From: Thermostichus lividus PCC 6715
Lineage (GTDB): Bacteria > Cyanobacteriota > Cyanobacteriia > Thermosynechococcales > Thermosynechococcaceae
NCBI RefSeq assembly: GCF_002754935.1
Contig: NZ_CP018092.1
Span: 124,001-188,000, forward strand
Length of the DNA stretch: 64,000 nucleotides
Direction: 5' to 3'
In this document: piece by piece, positions 1-9,102 of the stretch
Position numbering within the stretch: position 1 is the first letter of the stretch
How the letters are laid out: every line of letters begins with the position of its first letter
Made by a program: the position numbers and the translations under genes
The notes under the pieces: generated by a model
Seen by the model: the letters and a program-made list of their open reading frames with translations, nothing else
What the model was told of the DNA's origin: nothing
The model's database searches: none

Positions 1-183
1 ACGGTTGCGCACCAAGGGCACGTTCACTTCTACGTCAGTGGTGCTCCAGAGCAGTTTGCCCGACTTGCCTCCCAGTGGTTAGGGTACTACCCCCGCACTC
101 AACACCTACCCCTGAGTGTCCTCAGCCAGTCCTATAGTGTTGAGATCACCCTGCCCACGGTGCCTGCCGTTGTTGCCAGTTGA
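1..183 (+). CDS. murI: Glutamate racemase, C-terminal end (partial)
   Basis: Frame 1 is open from the first base to a TGA at 181-183 and gives 60 residues. The segment HFYVSGAPEQFARLASQWLG resembles the end of cyanobacterial glutamate racemases, which close with an S-G-x-P-x-x-F-x-x-L-x-x-x-W-L-G pattern. The family makes D-glutamate for peptidoglycan. The catalytic cysteines lie outside the window, so the call rests on the C-terminal pattern alone. Confidence 0.6.
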   Translation, partial: TVAHQGHVHFYVSGAPEQFARLASQWLGYYPRTQHLPLSVLSQSYSVEITLPTVPAVVAS

Positions 184-277
184 ACCTGCCTTGCTAGGGA
201 AATTTTGGCACAATAGAAGTTAGTTATCCCTGTGGGGATAGCCAGTGAATTCTATTGACTACCCTCGGAGGAACCTC

Positions 278-1003
278 GTGAGTAGTACCAGTAACTTTCA
301 GGATGCCATTCGCCAAGCCCAAAGTAGCGCCCTAGTGGGGCCTAACGTCATCCGCAATGCACTTCCCTTTGTGGGGGGTGGCCTTCTTCTCACTGCCGTG
401 GGTAGCTGGGGTGGCTTGGGCGTTATCAGTACCGCACCACAACTGTTTATGCCCACCTTTATTGTGGCAATTATTGCTGAAATTGCTCTCTTTTTCATTG
501 CCCAAGGTGTGGCGGCCAAAGGTAATAATGGAGCAGCCGTCCCCCTACTTGCCACCTATAGCTTGCTGTCGGGCTATACCCTTGCGGGTCTGATCTATGT
601 TGCCCTGAGCACCGTCGGCATTATGGGGATTGTGATTGCAGCAGGGGGGTGCGGCATCACATTTATGGCAGCTAGCCCCATTGGTTCGAATTTGTCAGAG
701 CGCGATGGCTTTGCCCTTGCCAAAACGGTGCAACTGGGAATCATTGCCCTATTGGTGGTGCTGGTTGCCCAACTACTGTTTAGCTTCTTTGGCGTCTTTA
801 CCCCCACCTTTTTGGAAATTGCCATCTCTGGTGTTGGGGTAGTGCTCTTTGTCGGCGCTGCGGTGGTGGACTTTTTTATCTTGCCTCGCACCTACCGCGA
901 TGACCAGTACCTCGCGGCGGCGCTTTCGATGTACTTGACCTACATCAACCTGTTTATTTTTATTCTCCGCTTATTGATCGCGTTTAATCGCCGCCAGGGG
1001 TGA
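278..1003 (+). CDS. Bax inhibitor-1 / YccA family integral membrane protein
   Basis: The product is a very hydrophobic protein of about 241 residues with roughly seven membrane segments, as expected for the BI-1 family (UPF0005). Members are thought to be membrane channels or stress proteins; the bacterial role is poorly defined. The frame is open from a GTG at 245, but GGAGGA at 267-272 sits 5 bases before the GTG at 278, so I chose 278. The gene converges with aroC, and the two reading frames overlap by about 33 bases at their ends. The charged segment [20 protein letters not shown] before the last helix is typical of the family. Confidence 0.85.
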   Translation: MSSTSNFQDAIRQAQSSALVGPNVIRNALPFVGGGLLLTAVGSWGGLGVISTAPQLFMPTFIVAIIAEIALFFIAQGVAAKGNNGAAVPLLATYSLLSGYTLAGLIYVALSTVGIMGIVIAAGGCGITFMAASPIGSNLSERDGFALAKTVQLGIIALLVVLVAQLLFSFFGVFTPTFLEIAISGVGVVLFVGAAVVDFFILPRTYRDDQYLAAALSMYLTYINLFIFILRLLIAFNRRQG

Positions 1004-2097
1004 CTCACTCCGAAGTAAGTGACATTGGGCATGATCTCTGAGCAGATGATCGCACAGGACTAAGGCCACCATGGCCTCTACCATGGGCACCGCTCGAGGT
1101 AAGACACAGGGATCATGCCGCCCTTTTGCCGCTAGGATAGTTTCTTCTCCCGCTTGATTCACGGTTTTTTGGCGTTGGCCAATGGTTGCGGTGGGCTTAA
1201 AGGCCACTCGCAAAATAATATTTTCACCGTTGGAAATCCCCCTTGAATGCCGCCAGAACGGTTGGTGCGGGTGCGAATACGGCCTGCTTGGTCGGCATAG
1301 AATTCATCGTTGTGCTCCAGACCTGTGAGGAGGGTGCCCGCAAACCCAGAGCCAATTTCAAACCCTTTGCTGGCGGGCAAGGACATGAGTGCCTTAGCGA
1401 GGTCTGCCTCTAGCTTGTCGAACACTGGGGAGCCTAGCCCTACGGGCACATTGCGAGCCACACATTCAATGACACCGCCAATGGAGTTGGCCTGCCGCCG
1501 GATCGCATCCACAAGGGCAATCATCTGCTCGGCGGTGGTGGGGTCGGGGCAGCGCATGATGTTGGCCTCCACTGCGGTGGCGGTGACGGTGTCGGGATCG
1601 ACCGTGGCTTCAATGTCTTTAACTCGCTTAACGTAGGCAATGATTTCAATCCCGGCCACCTGGGTTAAAATTTTGCGGGCGATCGCCCCTGCGGCCACCC
1701 GCCCAATGGTTTCACGAGCGGAGGAACGACCTCCTCCCTGCCAGTTGCGAATGCCGTACTTACCGTCATAGGTGGCATCGGCGTGGGAGGGACGATAGAC
1801 CTGTGCCATATCGGCGTAGTCAGCGGGACGGGGATCCTGATTGCGCACCAAAATGGCAATGGGAGTGCCGAGGGTTTTGCCCTGAAAGACTCCGGAGATA
1901 ATTTCGCAGCGATCGCCCTCTTGGCGTGGTGTTGTCAGGCGGCTTTGACCGGGGCGACGGCGATCCAACTCTTTTTGAATATCTGCTTCACAAAGGTCAA
2001 GTTGCGGCGGGCAGCCATCCACCACGACCCCCACCCCTCCCCCGTGGGACTCCCCAAAAGTTGTGACCCGAAACAAATGCCCAAAGGTATTCCCCAT
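971..2097 (-). CDS. aroC: Chorismate synthase, with a one-base frameshift near the 3' end
   Basis: Converts 5-enolpyruvylshikimate-3-phosphate to chorismate, the last step of the shikimate pathway, using reduced FMN. The start at 2097 gives [19 protein letters not shown], the normal N-terminus; a longer in-frame start at 2115 is unlikely. The motifs [20 protein letters not shown] and [12 protein letters not shown] are present. After GGIQGG the frame breaks: the C-run at 1238-1242 has five bases where six would restore the frame. Translation would otherwise stop at 1159 after a nonsense tail. The next frame down to 971 supplies the rest of the enzyme ([18 protein letters not shown]... [17 protein letters not shown]). 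The restored protein is about 375 residues, near the usual 360. aroC is a core gene, so a sequencing error is more likely than a real pseudogene. Confidence 0.9.
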
Positions 2098-2135
2098 GCT
2101 CGACTCAACCAACAATGGATTTCATTACGTTTGTT

Positions 2136-2477
2136 TTAGCCCTCTTTCGGCAGACTAAAGGCCATGCCACAGCCACAGGTTTGAGCAGCATTGGGGTTGT
2201 GAAAGCGAAACGCACCCCCCATCAAATCTTCGACATAGTCCACCCGTAGTCCCTTGAGCAACGGCACGTGTTGTGCTGCGAGGGCGATCGTCCACCCTTG
2301 GGATTGAGTCACCACATCGGTAGCTTCGGGTTCCCTCACTAACGCTAGATGATAGCTCCAGTCGCCACAGGTACTTGGCTCCACACAAATGCGAAAGACA
2401 CTGCCAGCCTGCTGCTTGCCTTGGTGTGCCTGTAATCGCTCCAGTTCTTGAACCGCTGCTGTGGTTAGTTCCACCAT
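2136..2477 (-). CDS. HesB/IscA-family iron-sulfur cluster assembly protein
   Basis: A 113-residue A-type carrier of the IscA/SufA/ErpA family, which holds or delivers Fe-S clusters. Three conserved cysteines are visible: one in EPSTCGDW and two in the C-terminal CGCG motif (AAQTCGCGMAF). The MVELT start at 2477 matches the normal N-terminus, MxxLTxxAxxEL; the frame stays open upstream to 2561 but has no family similarity there. Transposon remnants begin about 80 bases upstream, so part of its native promoter region may have been replaced. Which of the two or three cyanobacterial IscA paralogues this is cannot be told. Confidence 0.85.
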   Translation of the reverse strand: MVELTTAAVQELERLQAHQGKQQAGSVFRICVEPSTCGDWSYHLALVREPEATDVVTQSQGWTIALAAQHVPLLKGLRVDYVEDLMGGAFRFHNPNAAQTCGCGMAFSLPKEG

Positions 2478-2557
2478 AGTGACGATAAAATCAGCGCAAA
2501 CCAGTATATCGTGCTTTGAGCAATCCCTGAGCGCATCTTGCGATTGATGCTTCGCAT

Positions 2558-2806
2558 TCAATCGTCAGTTCGCGAAGGGCGTGGATCGTCTGGGGACGCT
2601 TGATCTTCAATGTACGCCAACAGTGTTTGAATGCTGGCGTGTCCTCCCACACTGATACAGCTATAAGCCCTGCTCCAGAAATAGGGTTTCCAAAAGAATT
2701 GCTTCAAGTAGTCAGAATACTCTTGCCGCATTCGTCTAGAGGACACAGATTTTAGGTTTTTTACTAGATTGGCAGGCTGAATCATGGGATGGGCATCAAT
2801 CAGCAA
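2558..2806 (-). pseudogene. IS200/IS605 TnpA (Y1 HUH transposase), 3' fragment
   Basis: Eighty-two residues match the C-terminal half of a Y1 transposase: LLIDAHPMIQPANLVKNLKS, then FWKPYFWSRAYSC and ISVGGHASIQTLLAYIEDQ, where the tyrosine of AYIEDQ is the likely catalytic residue. The N-terminal half, including the HUH motif, is missing. The homology begins exactly at the right-end sequence of the neighbouring TnpB element (2807-2830), as if that element's insertion or a rearrangement cut the gene. It cannot be functional. Confidence 0.8.
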
Positions 2807-2821
2807 GTAAACTTCCCCGTC

Positions 2822-3526
2822 CTAGAAGGGCGAGGCTTTCTGTAGCCCTCCGGCTATCTCGCAAGCCAGCCAGGAGCCTCCAGGCAGCGTTACGGACTGC
2901 CCCAAAAGCGCAATATTGATTGCTCCATTTAGGTCTGCATCACCAATCCATCCGCAATGCCCACACTTGAACTTTTTTTCAGTTCTCAACCCAATATGCA
3001 AGCAACAATGGCAGGTTTGACTGGTATAGGCAGGTGGTACAGCAACCACCTCAACTCCTTCCTTGATACCCTTGTATTCCAAGAATTGTCGCAACTGATA
3101 GAATGCCCAACTGTTAGACCGTCTCCGCTCGGTCGTGTTTCTCGGTTGCTGGTTGATTCTATCTCGAATGCCTGTCAAATCCTCGATAGCAACCATGGCA
3201 TGGAGTTGTTTTGCTTCACGAATGATGGATGCACTGATGGAATGATTGAGCCATCGCTGAAAACGTCTCTCCCTCCCCGACAGCCGTTGCAGGACTTGTC
3301 GGCATCTACGCCGACTCGACCGTGTGCCCTTCGAGGCTTTTTGCTGGAGCGATGCTCTCACTTTGGCGAAATGATCTCGGACTTGATTCAACTGCTTAGC
3401 ATCCCAACCTTTATCGGTACTAGTTTTAGCGATTTCACATCGGGTAGGGCTGGAAGCCCCGTACTTCAGTGCGGGGAGGAAAGCTCCTTTAGCAACTTCA
3501 GTTGCCATATTACCATTTAGGCGCAT
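2822..3526 (-). pseudogene. RNA-guided endonuclease TnpB, N-terminally truncated
   Basis: The C-terminal two thirds of a TnpB are kept: AIEDLTG with the RuvC-II glutamate, the zinc ribbon with cysteines in TCHCC and CGHC, and the last RuvC aspartate in DADLNGA. The first RuvC aspartate (the GVDFG region of the intact neighbour at 3538) is missing. In its place the frame runs through unrelated sequence containing a hairpin at about 3455-3480 (CCCCGTACTTCAGTGCGGGG on the plus strand). It is clearly homologous to the intact TnpB at 3538-4707 (shared KASKGTRSSRRRCR and LSGRERRF). Loss of the first catalytic aspartate makes nuclease activity unlikely. Confidence 0.8.
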
Positions 3527-3537
3527 AAAATGAACTC

Positions 3538-4707
3538 ATGCCACAGCAAATACTGACCATTGTCTGTCAACTAAATCCCACTGCAGAGCAAATTGTCAAG
3601 CTAGACCAAGTTCTGCAGGGCTTCGCTGAGGCTTGCAGATACATCAACAGTACCATTTGCCCCAGCATTACTAACAAGAACCGTATTCAGAAAGAAGTTT
3701 ACAGAGCAGTACGACAGCAATTCGGCTTAACCGCTAACTTGGCTGTCAGGGCTTGTGCCAGAGTTGCCGCTAACCGCAAGGTGGGAAAGGTTAAGGGATT
3801 CAGGGCTACTTCTGTGGATTATGATGCTCGCCTGTTTGACTACAGAGCGAAAGAACAATGCGTTAGCCTCTCCACCCTAAACGGACGGGAACGCATTCCC
3901 TTAGTGGTGGGTAACTACCAGATAGAAAAACTCAAGGGCAAGAAGCCTACTTCTGCCACTCTCTGCAAACGCAAAGATGGTAAGTTTTATATCCACATCC
4001 AAGTAAAGGAAGAAGTGCCAGAACCTCAGACTGGACATGGGGTTTTGGGCGTTGACTTTGGTAGGACAGACATTGCACATACATCGGAAGGAGACAACTG
4101 GCATGGACAGCAGTTAACTAAGGTACGAGACCACTACTCCAAACTGAGGGCGGTACTCCAGCACAAGGCTAGTAAAGGCACACGCAGTTCTAGGCGTAGA
4201 TGTCGGGAACTGGTGAAACGGCTATCTGGCAGGGAGAGACGCTTTCAGGCATGGGTAAACCACTGCATTTCTAAGACCATTGTGGCAAGGGCAAAAGCAA
4301 CGGGCAGTGTTATTGCTTTGGAAGACCTGACAGGGATACGGGAGCGCACTAATCAAGTACCTCGTTCTAAAACAGAGCGTAGGCGTGCCAACAGTTGGGC
4401 GTTTTACCAACTGCGTAGCTTCATTAGCTACAAGGCACTCAAAGCAGGTGTGGGACTAGTGCTAGTTAATCCTCGCTACAGTAGTCAAACTTGCCACAGC
4501 TGCCTGCATATTTACCCCGACCCAAAGCAGTCCTATCGCACTGGGAAGCAGTTTAAGTGCGGGCATTGTGGCTGGACAGGAGACGCAGATTTCAATGGTG
4601 CTAGTGTAATTGCGCTTTTGGGGGCTGTTGTAAACCAGCCTAGAGGTTCGGGCTTGTCTTGTTCTCTTGCAGAACATAACAGGCTCAGGGCTACTGAAAG
4701 CCCCTGA
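3538..4707 (+). CDS. RNA-guided endonuclease TnpB, canonical type
   Basis: An intact 389-residue TnpB, the ancestor-type relative of Cas12 that cleaves DNA using an omega-RNA from the transposon right end. All parts are present: RuvC-I Asp173 in GVDFGR, RuvC-II Glu262 in ALEDLTG, zinc ribbon Cys319/Cys322 and Cys341/Cys344, and RuvC-III Asp351 in DADFNGA. The right-end hairpin overlaps its 3' end (4701-4720). If active, its guide would come from the flank after 4728. No tnpA partner is adjacent, so it would need a transposase in trans or acts as a stand-alone gene. The frame is clean, which argues for recent arrival or selection. Confidence 0.88.
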   Translation: MPQQILTIVCQLNPTAEQIVKLDQVLQGFAEACRYINSTICPSITNKNRIQKEVYRAVRQQFGLTANLAVRACARVAANRKVGKVKGFRATSVDYDARLFDYRAKEQCVSLSTLNGRERIPLVVGNYQIEKLKGKKPTSATLCKRKDGKFYIHIQVKEEVPEPQTGHGVLGVDFGRTDIAHTSEGDNWHGQQLTKVRDHYSKLRAVLQHKASKGTRSSRRRCRELVKRLSGRERRFQAWVNHCISKTIVARAKATGSVIALEDLTGIRERTNQVPRSKTERRRANSWAFYQLRSFISYKALKAGVGLVLVNPRYSSQTCHSCLHIYPDPKQSYRTGKQFKCGHCGWTGDADFNGASVIALLGAVVNQPRGSGLSCSLAEHNRLRATESP

Positions 4708-4728
4708 CTTCAGTCAGGGGAAGTTTAC
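4701..4728 (+). repeat. Right-end hairpin of the TnpB element
   Basis: The perfect palindrome CCCCTGACTTCAGTCAGGGG is followed by AAGTTTAC. The same GGGGAAGTTTAC tail ends the truncated element at 2807 on the other strand. This is the expected form of an IS200/IS605 right end: a subterminal hairpin just before the cleavage site. It probably also forms the 3' part of the omega-RNA. Confidence 0.7.
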
Positions 4729-4731
4729 AAT

Positions 4732-4887
4732 TTGGTGCAACTTACTGAGAACAAGGTTGTCGAAGTTGGTGGAGGTGTTGCTTTGGTCTATCCCAGAGGA
4801 ACTTCATCATGGGCGTTTGACGGTTCTGGGCAGGTAACACGAAGCCAGCACAACTATGCTTTGGCAACGTTCCAGACGGGCAAGTAG
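4732..4887 (+). pseudogene. Orphan coding fragment beside the TnpB right end
   Basis: An open frame of 51 codons (VQLTENKVVEVGGGVALVY, then RGTSSWAFDGSGQV and HNYALATFQTGK) runs from the TnpB right end to a TAG at 4885-4887. It has no start codon or ribosome site of its own, but its composition looks protein-like. It may be the 3' end of a host gene cut by the transposon. I do not recognise the family. The sugar kinase gene starts 38 bases later. Confidence 0.35.
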
Positions 4888-4924
4888 TTTAAGAAAGACC
4901 CCAGCGCTTAGAAGACAAATCATC

Positions 4925-5949
4925 ATGTTAGAAACAGCACTCCGGGAGCAATTACTAGCGGCACAACCGCGTTTGTTGCACTTGCTGGATCAATTTACAC
5001 GGGCACAACTACTGGTGGTGGGGGATCTCACCCTCGATGAATTCCTCACCGGCCAAGTGGAGCGGCTCTCGCGGGAAGCACCGGTCTTAATTTTGCGCCA
5101 TGAAACCACCCGCCAAGTTCCGGGGGGGGTGCCAATGCCATCTATAACTTGGCTAAGTTGGGGGCAACGGTACAGGCGGTGGGAGTCGTTGGCGACGATA
5201 GCCAAGGACAAGCCCTTTGCAATATTTTTCAGGCAGCGGGGATTGCCACCGAGGGTATTCTCAGGGATGCGGCTCGACCCACAGTGACCAAAACTCGCAT
5301 CTCAGGTCATGCGCGCCAGTCGGTCACTCAGCAGATTGTGCGGGTCGATCGCAAGTCTGATGAGCTACCCCATCCACGCCTGCAAGAGGAATTAGCAGCC
5401 TTTATTCGCCACCATGCTGCCAGTGCTGATGCGATCGTCTGCTCCGACTATGGTGATGGTGTCTTCACGCCACCGGTGATCCAAGCTGCCCTACAGCACC
5501 ACTGCACAATTGTGGATACGCAGCGGGATCTACCCCGATACCACGGCGCCTTTTTGTTTACGCCCAACCTCCCGGAAGCCGAAGCGGCGGTGGGATATGC
5601 CATTCGCAGTCCCGATGATGTGCTGAGGGCTGGCCAAGACTTACTGGAGCTGACTGCGGCCAAGCACATCCTCATTACCCGAGGGGATGCTGGGATGAGC
5701 CTATTTAGCCATGGCGAACCGCCCAGTCATTTACCGGCATTTAACCGCACCGATGTGTTTGATGTCACGGGGGCAGGAGATACTGTCGTGGCGGCCTTGA
5801 CCTTAGCGCTGGTTGCGGGGGCAAGCCTCTGGGAAGCGGCAGTTCTGGGTAACTTGGCTGCTAGTATTGTTGTGCGTCGGTTTGGAACGGCTACCACCAC
5901 CACAGCGGAAATGGCGGCGGCACTTCATCATTTGCTAGAAACAGACTAA
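4925..5949 (+). CDS. PfkB-family sugar kinase, HldE (RfaE) kinase-domain type, frameshifted
   Basis: The first part (MLETALREQLLAAQ... LVVGDLTLDEFLTGQVERLS... HETTRQVPGG) matches the heptose-7-phosphate kinase domain of HldE. The frame then breaks at a run of eight G at 5122-5129 and resumes one frame over with ANAIYNLAKLGATVQAVGVV down to a TAA at 5947-5949. Nine G (or six) would restore one continuous protein of about 340 residues. The ATP and anion-hole motif DVTGAGDTVVAAL is intact near the C-terminus. Likely role: phosphorylation of a sugar phosphate for outer-membrane or cell-surface sugars; the exact substrate is inferred. No nucleotidyltransferase domain follows. The start at 4925 was chosen because the family similarity begins there. 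Confidence 0.8.
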
Positions 5950-5954
5950 CTGGC

Positions 5955-7702
5955 TTAATCGGCGATCGCCTGCACCAGCCATTGGCGAACTCCCTGCGCC
6001 AAGGTACGGGCAAGCTGCTGCTGCGCTTGGGGGTTCACAATCCACTCAAATTCTTCAGGATGGATCATAAAACCCAACTCCAACAGAACAGCGGGGGCAA
6101 CGGTTGGGCGGGTGAGGGCTAAGTTGTTCCAAAAGACCCCGTACTGCTGCCGTCCTAAATTGCGGCTGAGGTACTCTGCGAGGAATACGGCTAAGTCATG
6201 GCTTTGGGGATGGTACCAAAAGGCACCCATCCCTTGGGTGTTGCGGGCATCGCCAGCATCCGGCAGAGCATTGTAGTGCAAGCTCAGGGCAAGGGTTGGC
6301 TGGGCTGCCTCAATGGCGAGAATCCGATCTGGCAAATCCAGATCCATATCCTCAGTACGGGTGAGCACCACAGTAGCGCCTAGGGCTTCAAGTTCCGGTG
6401 CCAGTTTCTGGGCGACGGCCAGCGTTACCACTTTTTCTGGGGTGCCATCCGGCCCCCGCGCTCCCAGATCATCGGGACCCCCATGGCCGGGATCGAGCAA
6501 GATCGTGAGACCTGCCAAGGGTCGAGACCCCCGTTGAATGCGGGGCGGATGACGCAGTTGCAGGACAAGGCGAGTTTCCTCGTAGGCAACGCGGTACCCC
6601 CACTGTTGGCGGTGGTGCAGGTTAAAGCGGTATTGCACTTTATCTGAGCCTATGGCCTGCCAGTCAAGGCGTTGAATGACGGGATCTGCATCAAGGCGAA
6701 TAATGTCGGTTTGGGGAATGGTGTTGTACAGGGTGAGGGTCAGGTGGCGATCGCCTTGGTCAATGGCGATGGGCACTGGCACATCGAGCGGGAAGATCAC
6801 CTCTGTCCAGCCCAATCGTTGGCGACTAGTAATACTGCGAATGGTTGCAGTTGTGGGCACGGCACTGGCGAGAAAGCGGACGTCGTTGGCGCGAATCCAG
6901 CCACCGTAGTCGAGTTGCAGCCAATCCCCAGTTTGCCGCTGCACCCGGGCACGGGTTCCCACGGGTAGAGGAGTTAAGCGGGAATAGTCGGTGCCAGCTC
7001 CGGTACGAGCCACACCCCCAAGCTCGCGAGTGACTTCAACCACCGGTCGCTGAGCCGGATCCGCCACTTGAATCCGCGCACCTGCCAAGGTGATAGGAGG
7101 ATTCCCCCCCATCTGCCATTGCACAGTGCCATAGTCACCCGGTGCTCTGAGTTGGCGGCAGTTGCGGTAGAGGGGCGCAGTGGTGCTAGTGACCGCAGCT
7201 TGGTCAATGAGTGCCGCTAAGTTCGAGGGTAACTGGATCATTGCTGGCAAGGGCGCTAGGGCGAGGCGATCGCCACCCAGTTGAATCGCTACGGAACGAT
7301 TGGGCGGGGCGGTTGCTGTGAAGCAAACAATATCGTTGGGGAGGCGCACCAGATCCAGCGTTGGCTCCAGCGGCTTGAGGGTCGTGGGGGGGCTGCCACT
7401 GCGCGTGTAATTGTAAATGCCAAAACTTGCTTGCCTGCCGTCACGGTGATCCGGTTCACCCCGGGCTGAAGGGGCACGCTGGGGGCAAAGTGTCCGGCGG
7501 GGGAGCGATCGCCCACCGGAACCCCATTAATCGTCACCGGCATCTCGGGCGGGGCGGTACCAATAAAAAAAATCTGCGGCGCGGTGGTTGTATGCTGTGG
7601 TGGCGGATAAACCACCCGCAACTGTGGTGCAGCCATAACCCCAGCAACCGGCATAAGTAGGAGTGTACTAACGCCGCAGCTCAATAACGAGAGGGAATTC
7701 AC
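5955..7702 (-). CDS. N-acetylmuramoyl-L-alanine amidase (AmiC type), frameshifted
   Basis: A periplasmic zinc amidase that cuts the peptide from muramic acid during septum splitting. Starting at a GTG at 7702 it has a signal peptide (LLSCGVSTLLLMPVAGVMAA), a beta-rich N-terminal region, an SH3-like segment (PLPVGTRARVQRQTGDWLQL) and a C-terminal Amidase_3 domain. Zinc and catalytic residues are visible in LDPGHGGPDDLGARG, the glutamate of GTPEKVVT, SLHYNA and LLELGFM. The frame breaks at a G-run at 7386-7392 (seven bases; eight restore it). The second frame then reads TLKPLEPTLDLVRLPNDIV into the rest of the enzyme. The restored length is about 582 residues. It ends 5 bases from the convergent sugar kinase. 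Confidence 0.85.
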
Positions 7703-8121
7703 TCAGCCTTGTAACCTCTTTTAACACTATTGAGCCTCTATTAAGCCTCTCTACTCACCTAAGGGAGCGTTCTAGGGGCAGAGGCATAGTGTTGACAATT
7801 GTTGCATAGTTTGTGATCCCCGTTAGATCTAAGTTGAATTTTGAACGAAAGACACATTCGATTTTCTCAGAAGATTTTTAATGCTGCCCCAAATCATTTG
7901 GTGAATTCGTTGATCCCCAGCACGTAAATATATTTTTTAACATTGGGATCATTGTCAGCGCCTTGAATTCACCGCATAATTAAATATGTTCCTAATCATA
8001 AATTTCCTTAATGTTGCGTAATGGTTATTTGCTTCGTATGTCCGCTCTAATTCATTTCCATACGCAGCATTGCTTATCACACTTTCAACCCCTAGTAAAA
8101 GAATTTAAGGATCATTTAATT
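7703..8121. other. AT-rich intergenic region
   Basis: About 420 bases between two divergent genes, clearly richer in A and T than the surroundings from about 7840 onward. It must hold the promoters for the amidase (minus strand) and the small zinc-ribbon protein (plus strand). A TTGACA lies at 7792-7797, but I see no well-spaced -10 box after it. I see no RNA gene or repeat. Confidence 0.4.
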
Positions 8122-8346
8122 ATGGTGACGATGCAAACGATTCACTGCCCTCACTGTGGTAAATTAGCACTGCGACAGCGCTATGGCTCTGTTACTCATA
8201 CCCAGTGTCCTCACTGTGACTATTTGATGACCATGTGCGATCGCACCGGCCGAGTGTTGGAGGCCTACACCCCCGAAATAACCCATGTTGGCTGCTATGG
8301 CGCAAACCTGACCTGCACCCTTGAACGCACCACTGCTCTGTGCTAG
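8122..8346 (+). CDS. Small zinc-ribbon protein (often mislabelled PriA in cyanobacteria)
   Basis: A protein of about 74 residues with two CPHC pairs (TIHCPHCGKLALRQR and HTQCPHCDYLM) that would bind one zinc ion. From memory, similar cyanobacterial proteins start MQT(I/V)xCPxCG and are often annotated as 'replication restart helicase PriA', although they contain no helicase domain. Function unknown. The start could be ATG 8122 or ATG 8131; a frame open to 8011 upstream has no family character. Confidence 0.65.
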   Translation: MVTMQTIHCPHCGKLALRQRYGSVTHTQCPHCDYLMTMCDRTGRVLEAYTPEITHVGCYGANLTCTLERTTALC

Positions 8347-8416
8347 CCAAGAAATTTCTTAGAAGAATCTAAAGATTAATGAGGAAAATCCTGAGAGTTG
8401 TTAAGATAGTTTACAT

Positions 8417-8731
8417 ATGGCTATCTTACTTCTACTGGTTTTAGCATTAGTGCTCTGGTCTGTGCGGCTGCTGCACGGTGCCTATCGCCTACAGGATTTT
8501 TCTCTGCTGCTGGCCAGTGGGTTAGTGGCAGTCTCAGCAGGCGGCGTCATCTTTGTGTACAGCCTCATGAATGATTGCGTGGGGTACCTGAGCCAAGGGT
8601 CGCCGATGATTGAGGCAGAGTCACCGCTGACGATGTCGGATGTTGCCTACTTCAACAGTGGCTCCGATCGCAAGTTCTGGGATGCCAGCCCCGTCCGCCA
8701 GGATAACGCGGCTCCCATCACTACTCCTTAA
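8417..8731 (+). CDS. Hypothetical membrane protein
   Basis: 104 residues with two hydrophobic stretches: LLLLVLALVLWSVRLL at the N-terminus and LLLASGLVAVSAGGVIFVYS in the middle. The C-terminal half is polar (GSDRKFWDASPVRQDN). I do not recognise the family. It lies between the zinc-ribbon gene and another small unknown gene on the same strand, with only about 30 bases before the next start, so the two may be co-transcribed. Confidence 0.55.
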   Translation: MAILLLLVLALVLWSVRLLHGAYRLQDFSLLLASGLVAVSAGGVIFVYSLMNDCVGYLSQGSPMIEAESPLTMSDVAYFNSGSDRKFWDASPVRQDNAAPITTP

Positions 8732-8763
8732 GCCACCAAATCTCTCCCTAGGGATCAATCACC

Positions 8764-9102
8764 ATGGGGATCCGCTATTTTACTGAGGTGAGTTTCCGGG
8801 ATGACGATAACGATGTCTGGGATGCCCTCACGCGCGCTTTGGGGTTCGTAGAAAGTGAAACCCTAGAGCAGGCGATCGCCCTGCACCATTTTTTTGAGAT
8901 GCATCCCCTTGTGTGCGGCGTTGAAACCTTTATCCAGTCCAGCGAGAGTTGCCCCTACCTGCTATTGACCACCGATGCCAAACGGATGAGTCAGGCCAAT
9001 GTGCAGCGCAGCCGCCTAGAAGAGGCGATCGCCCTGCTGGGTGCAAACAGCGCCGGTCTGGATGAATGGCTATTTATGGAAACAACCGCAGACAAGTCCT
9101 AG
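8764..9102 (+). CDS. Hypothetical cytosolic protein, 112 residues
   Basis: No signal or membrane segment. The sequence is acidic with predicted helices (DNDVWDALTRALGFVESETL, SRLEEAIALLGANSAGLDEW). I do not recognise the family. Codon use and the internal HIP1-like GGCGATCGCC sites match the genome, so it looks native. It converges with the secreted protein gene at 9099, with a 4-base overlap of ends. Confidence 0.5.
   Translation: MGIRYFTEVSFRDDDNDVWDALTRALGFVESETLEQAIALHHFFEMHPLVCGVETFIQSSESCPYLLLTTDAKRMSQANVQRSRLEEAIALLGANSAGLDEWLFMETTADKS

Larger units (their letters stand above)
2807..4728. mobile_element. Head-to-head pair of TnpB elements (IS200/IS605 group)
   Basis: Two related tnpB genes point away from each other with only 11 bases between their open frames. 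Both outer ends share GGGGAAGTTTAC preceded by a G/C hairpin: on the minus strand ending at 2807, and on the plus strand ending at 4728 (hairpin CCCCTGACTTCAGTCAGGGG at 4701-4720). These look like the right ends of one element family. No tnpA lies inside. The left half is degenerate; the right half carries an intact TnpB. Neither left end could be located, so the structure may be a composite of two insertions plus deletions. Confidence 0.7.

Noticed and set aside
971-1213. Separate small gene after aroC on the minus strand
   Set aside because: Its sequence is the missing C-terminus of chorismate synthase in another frame.
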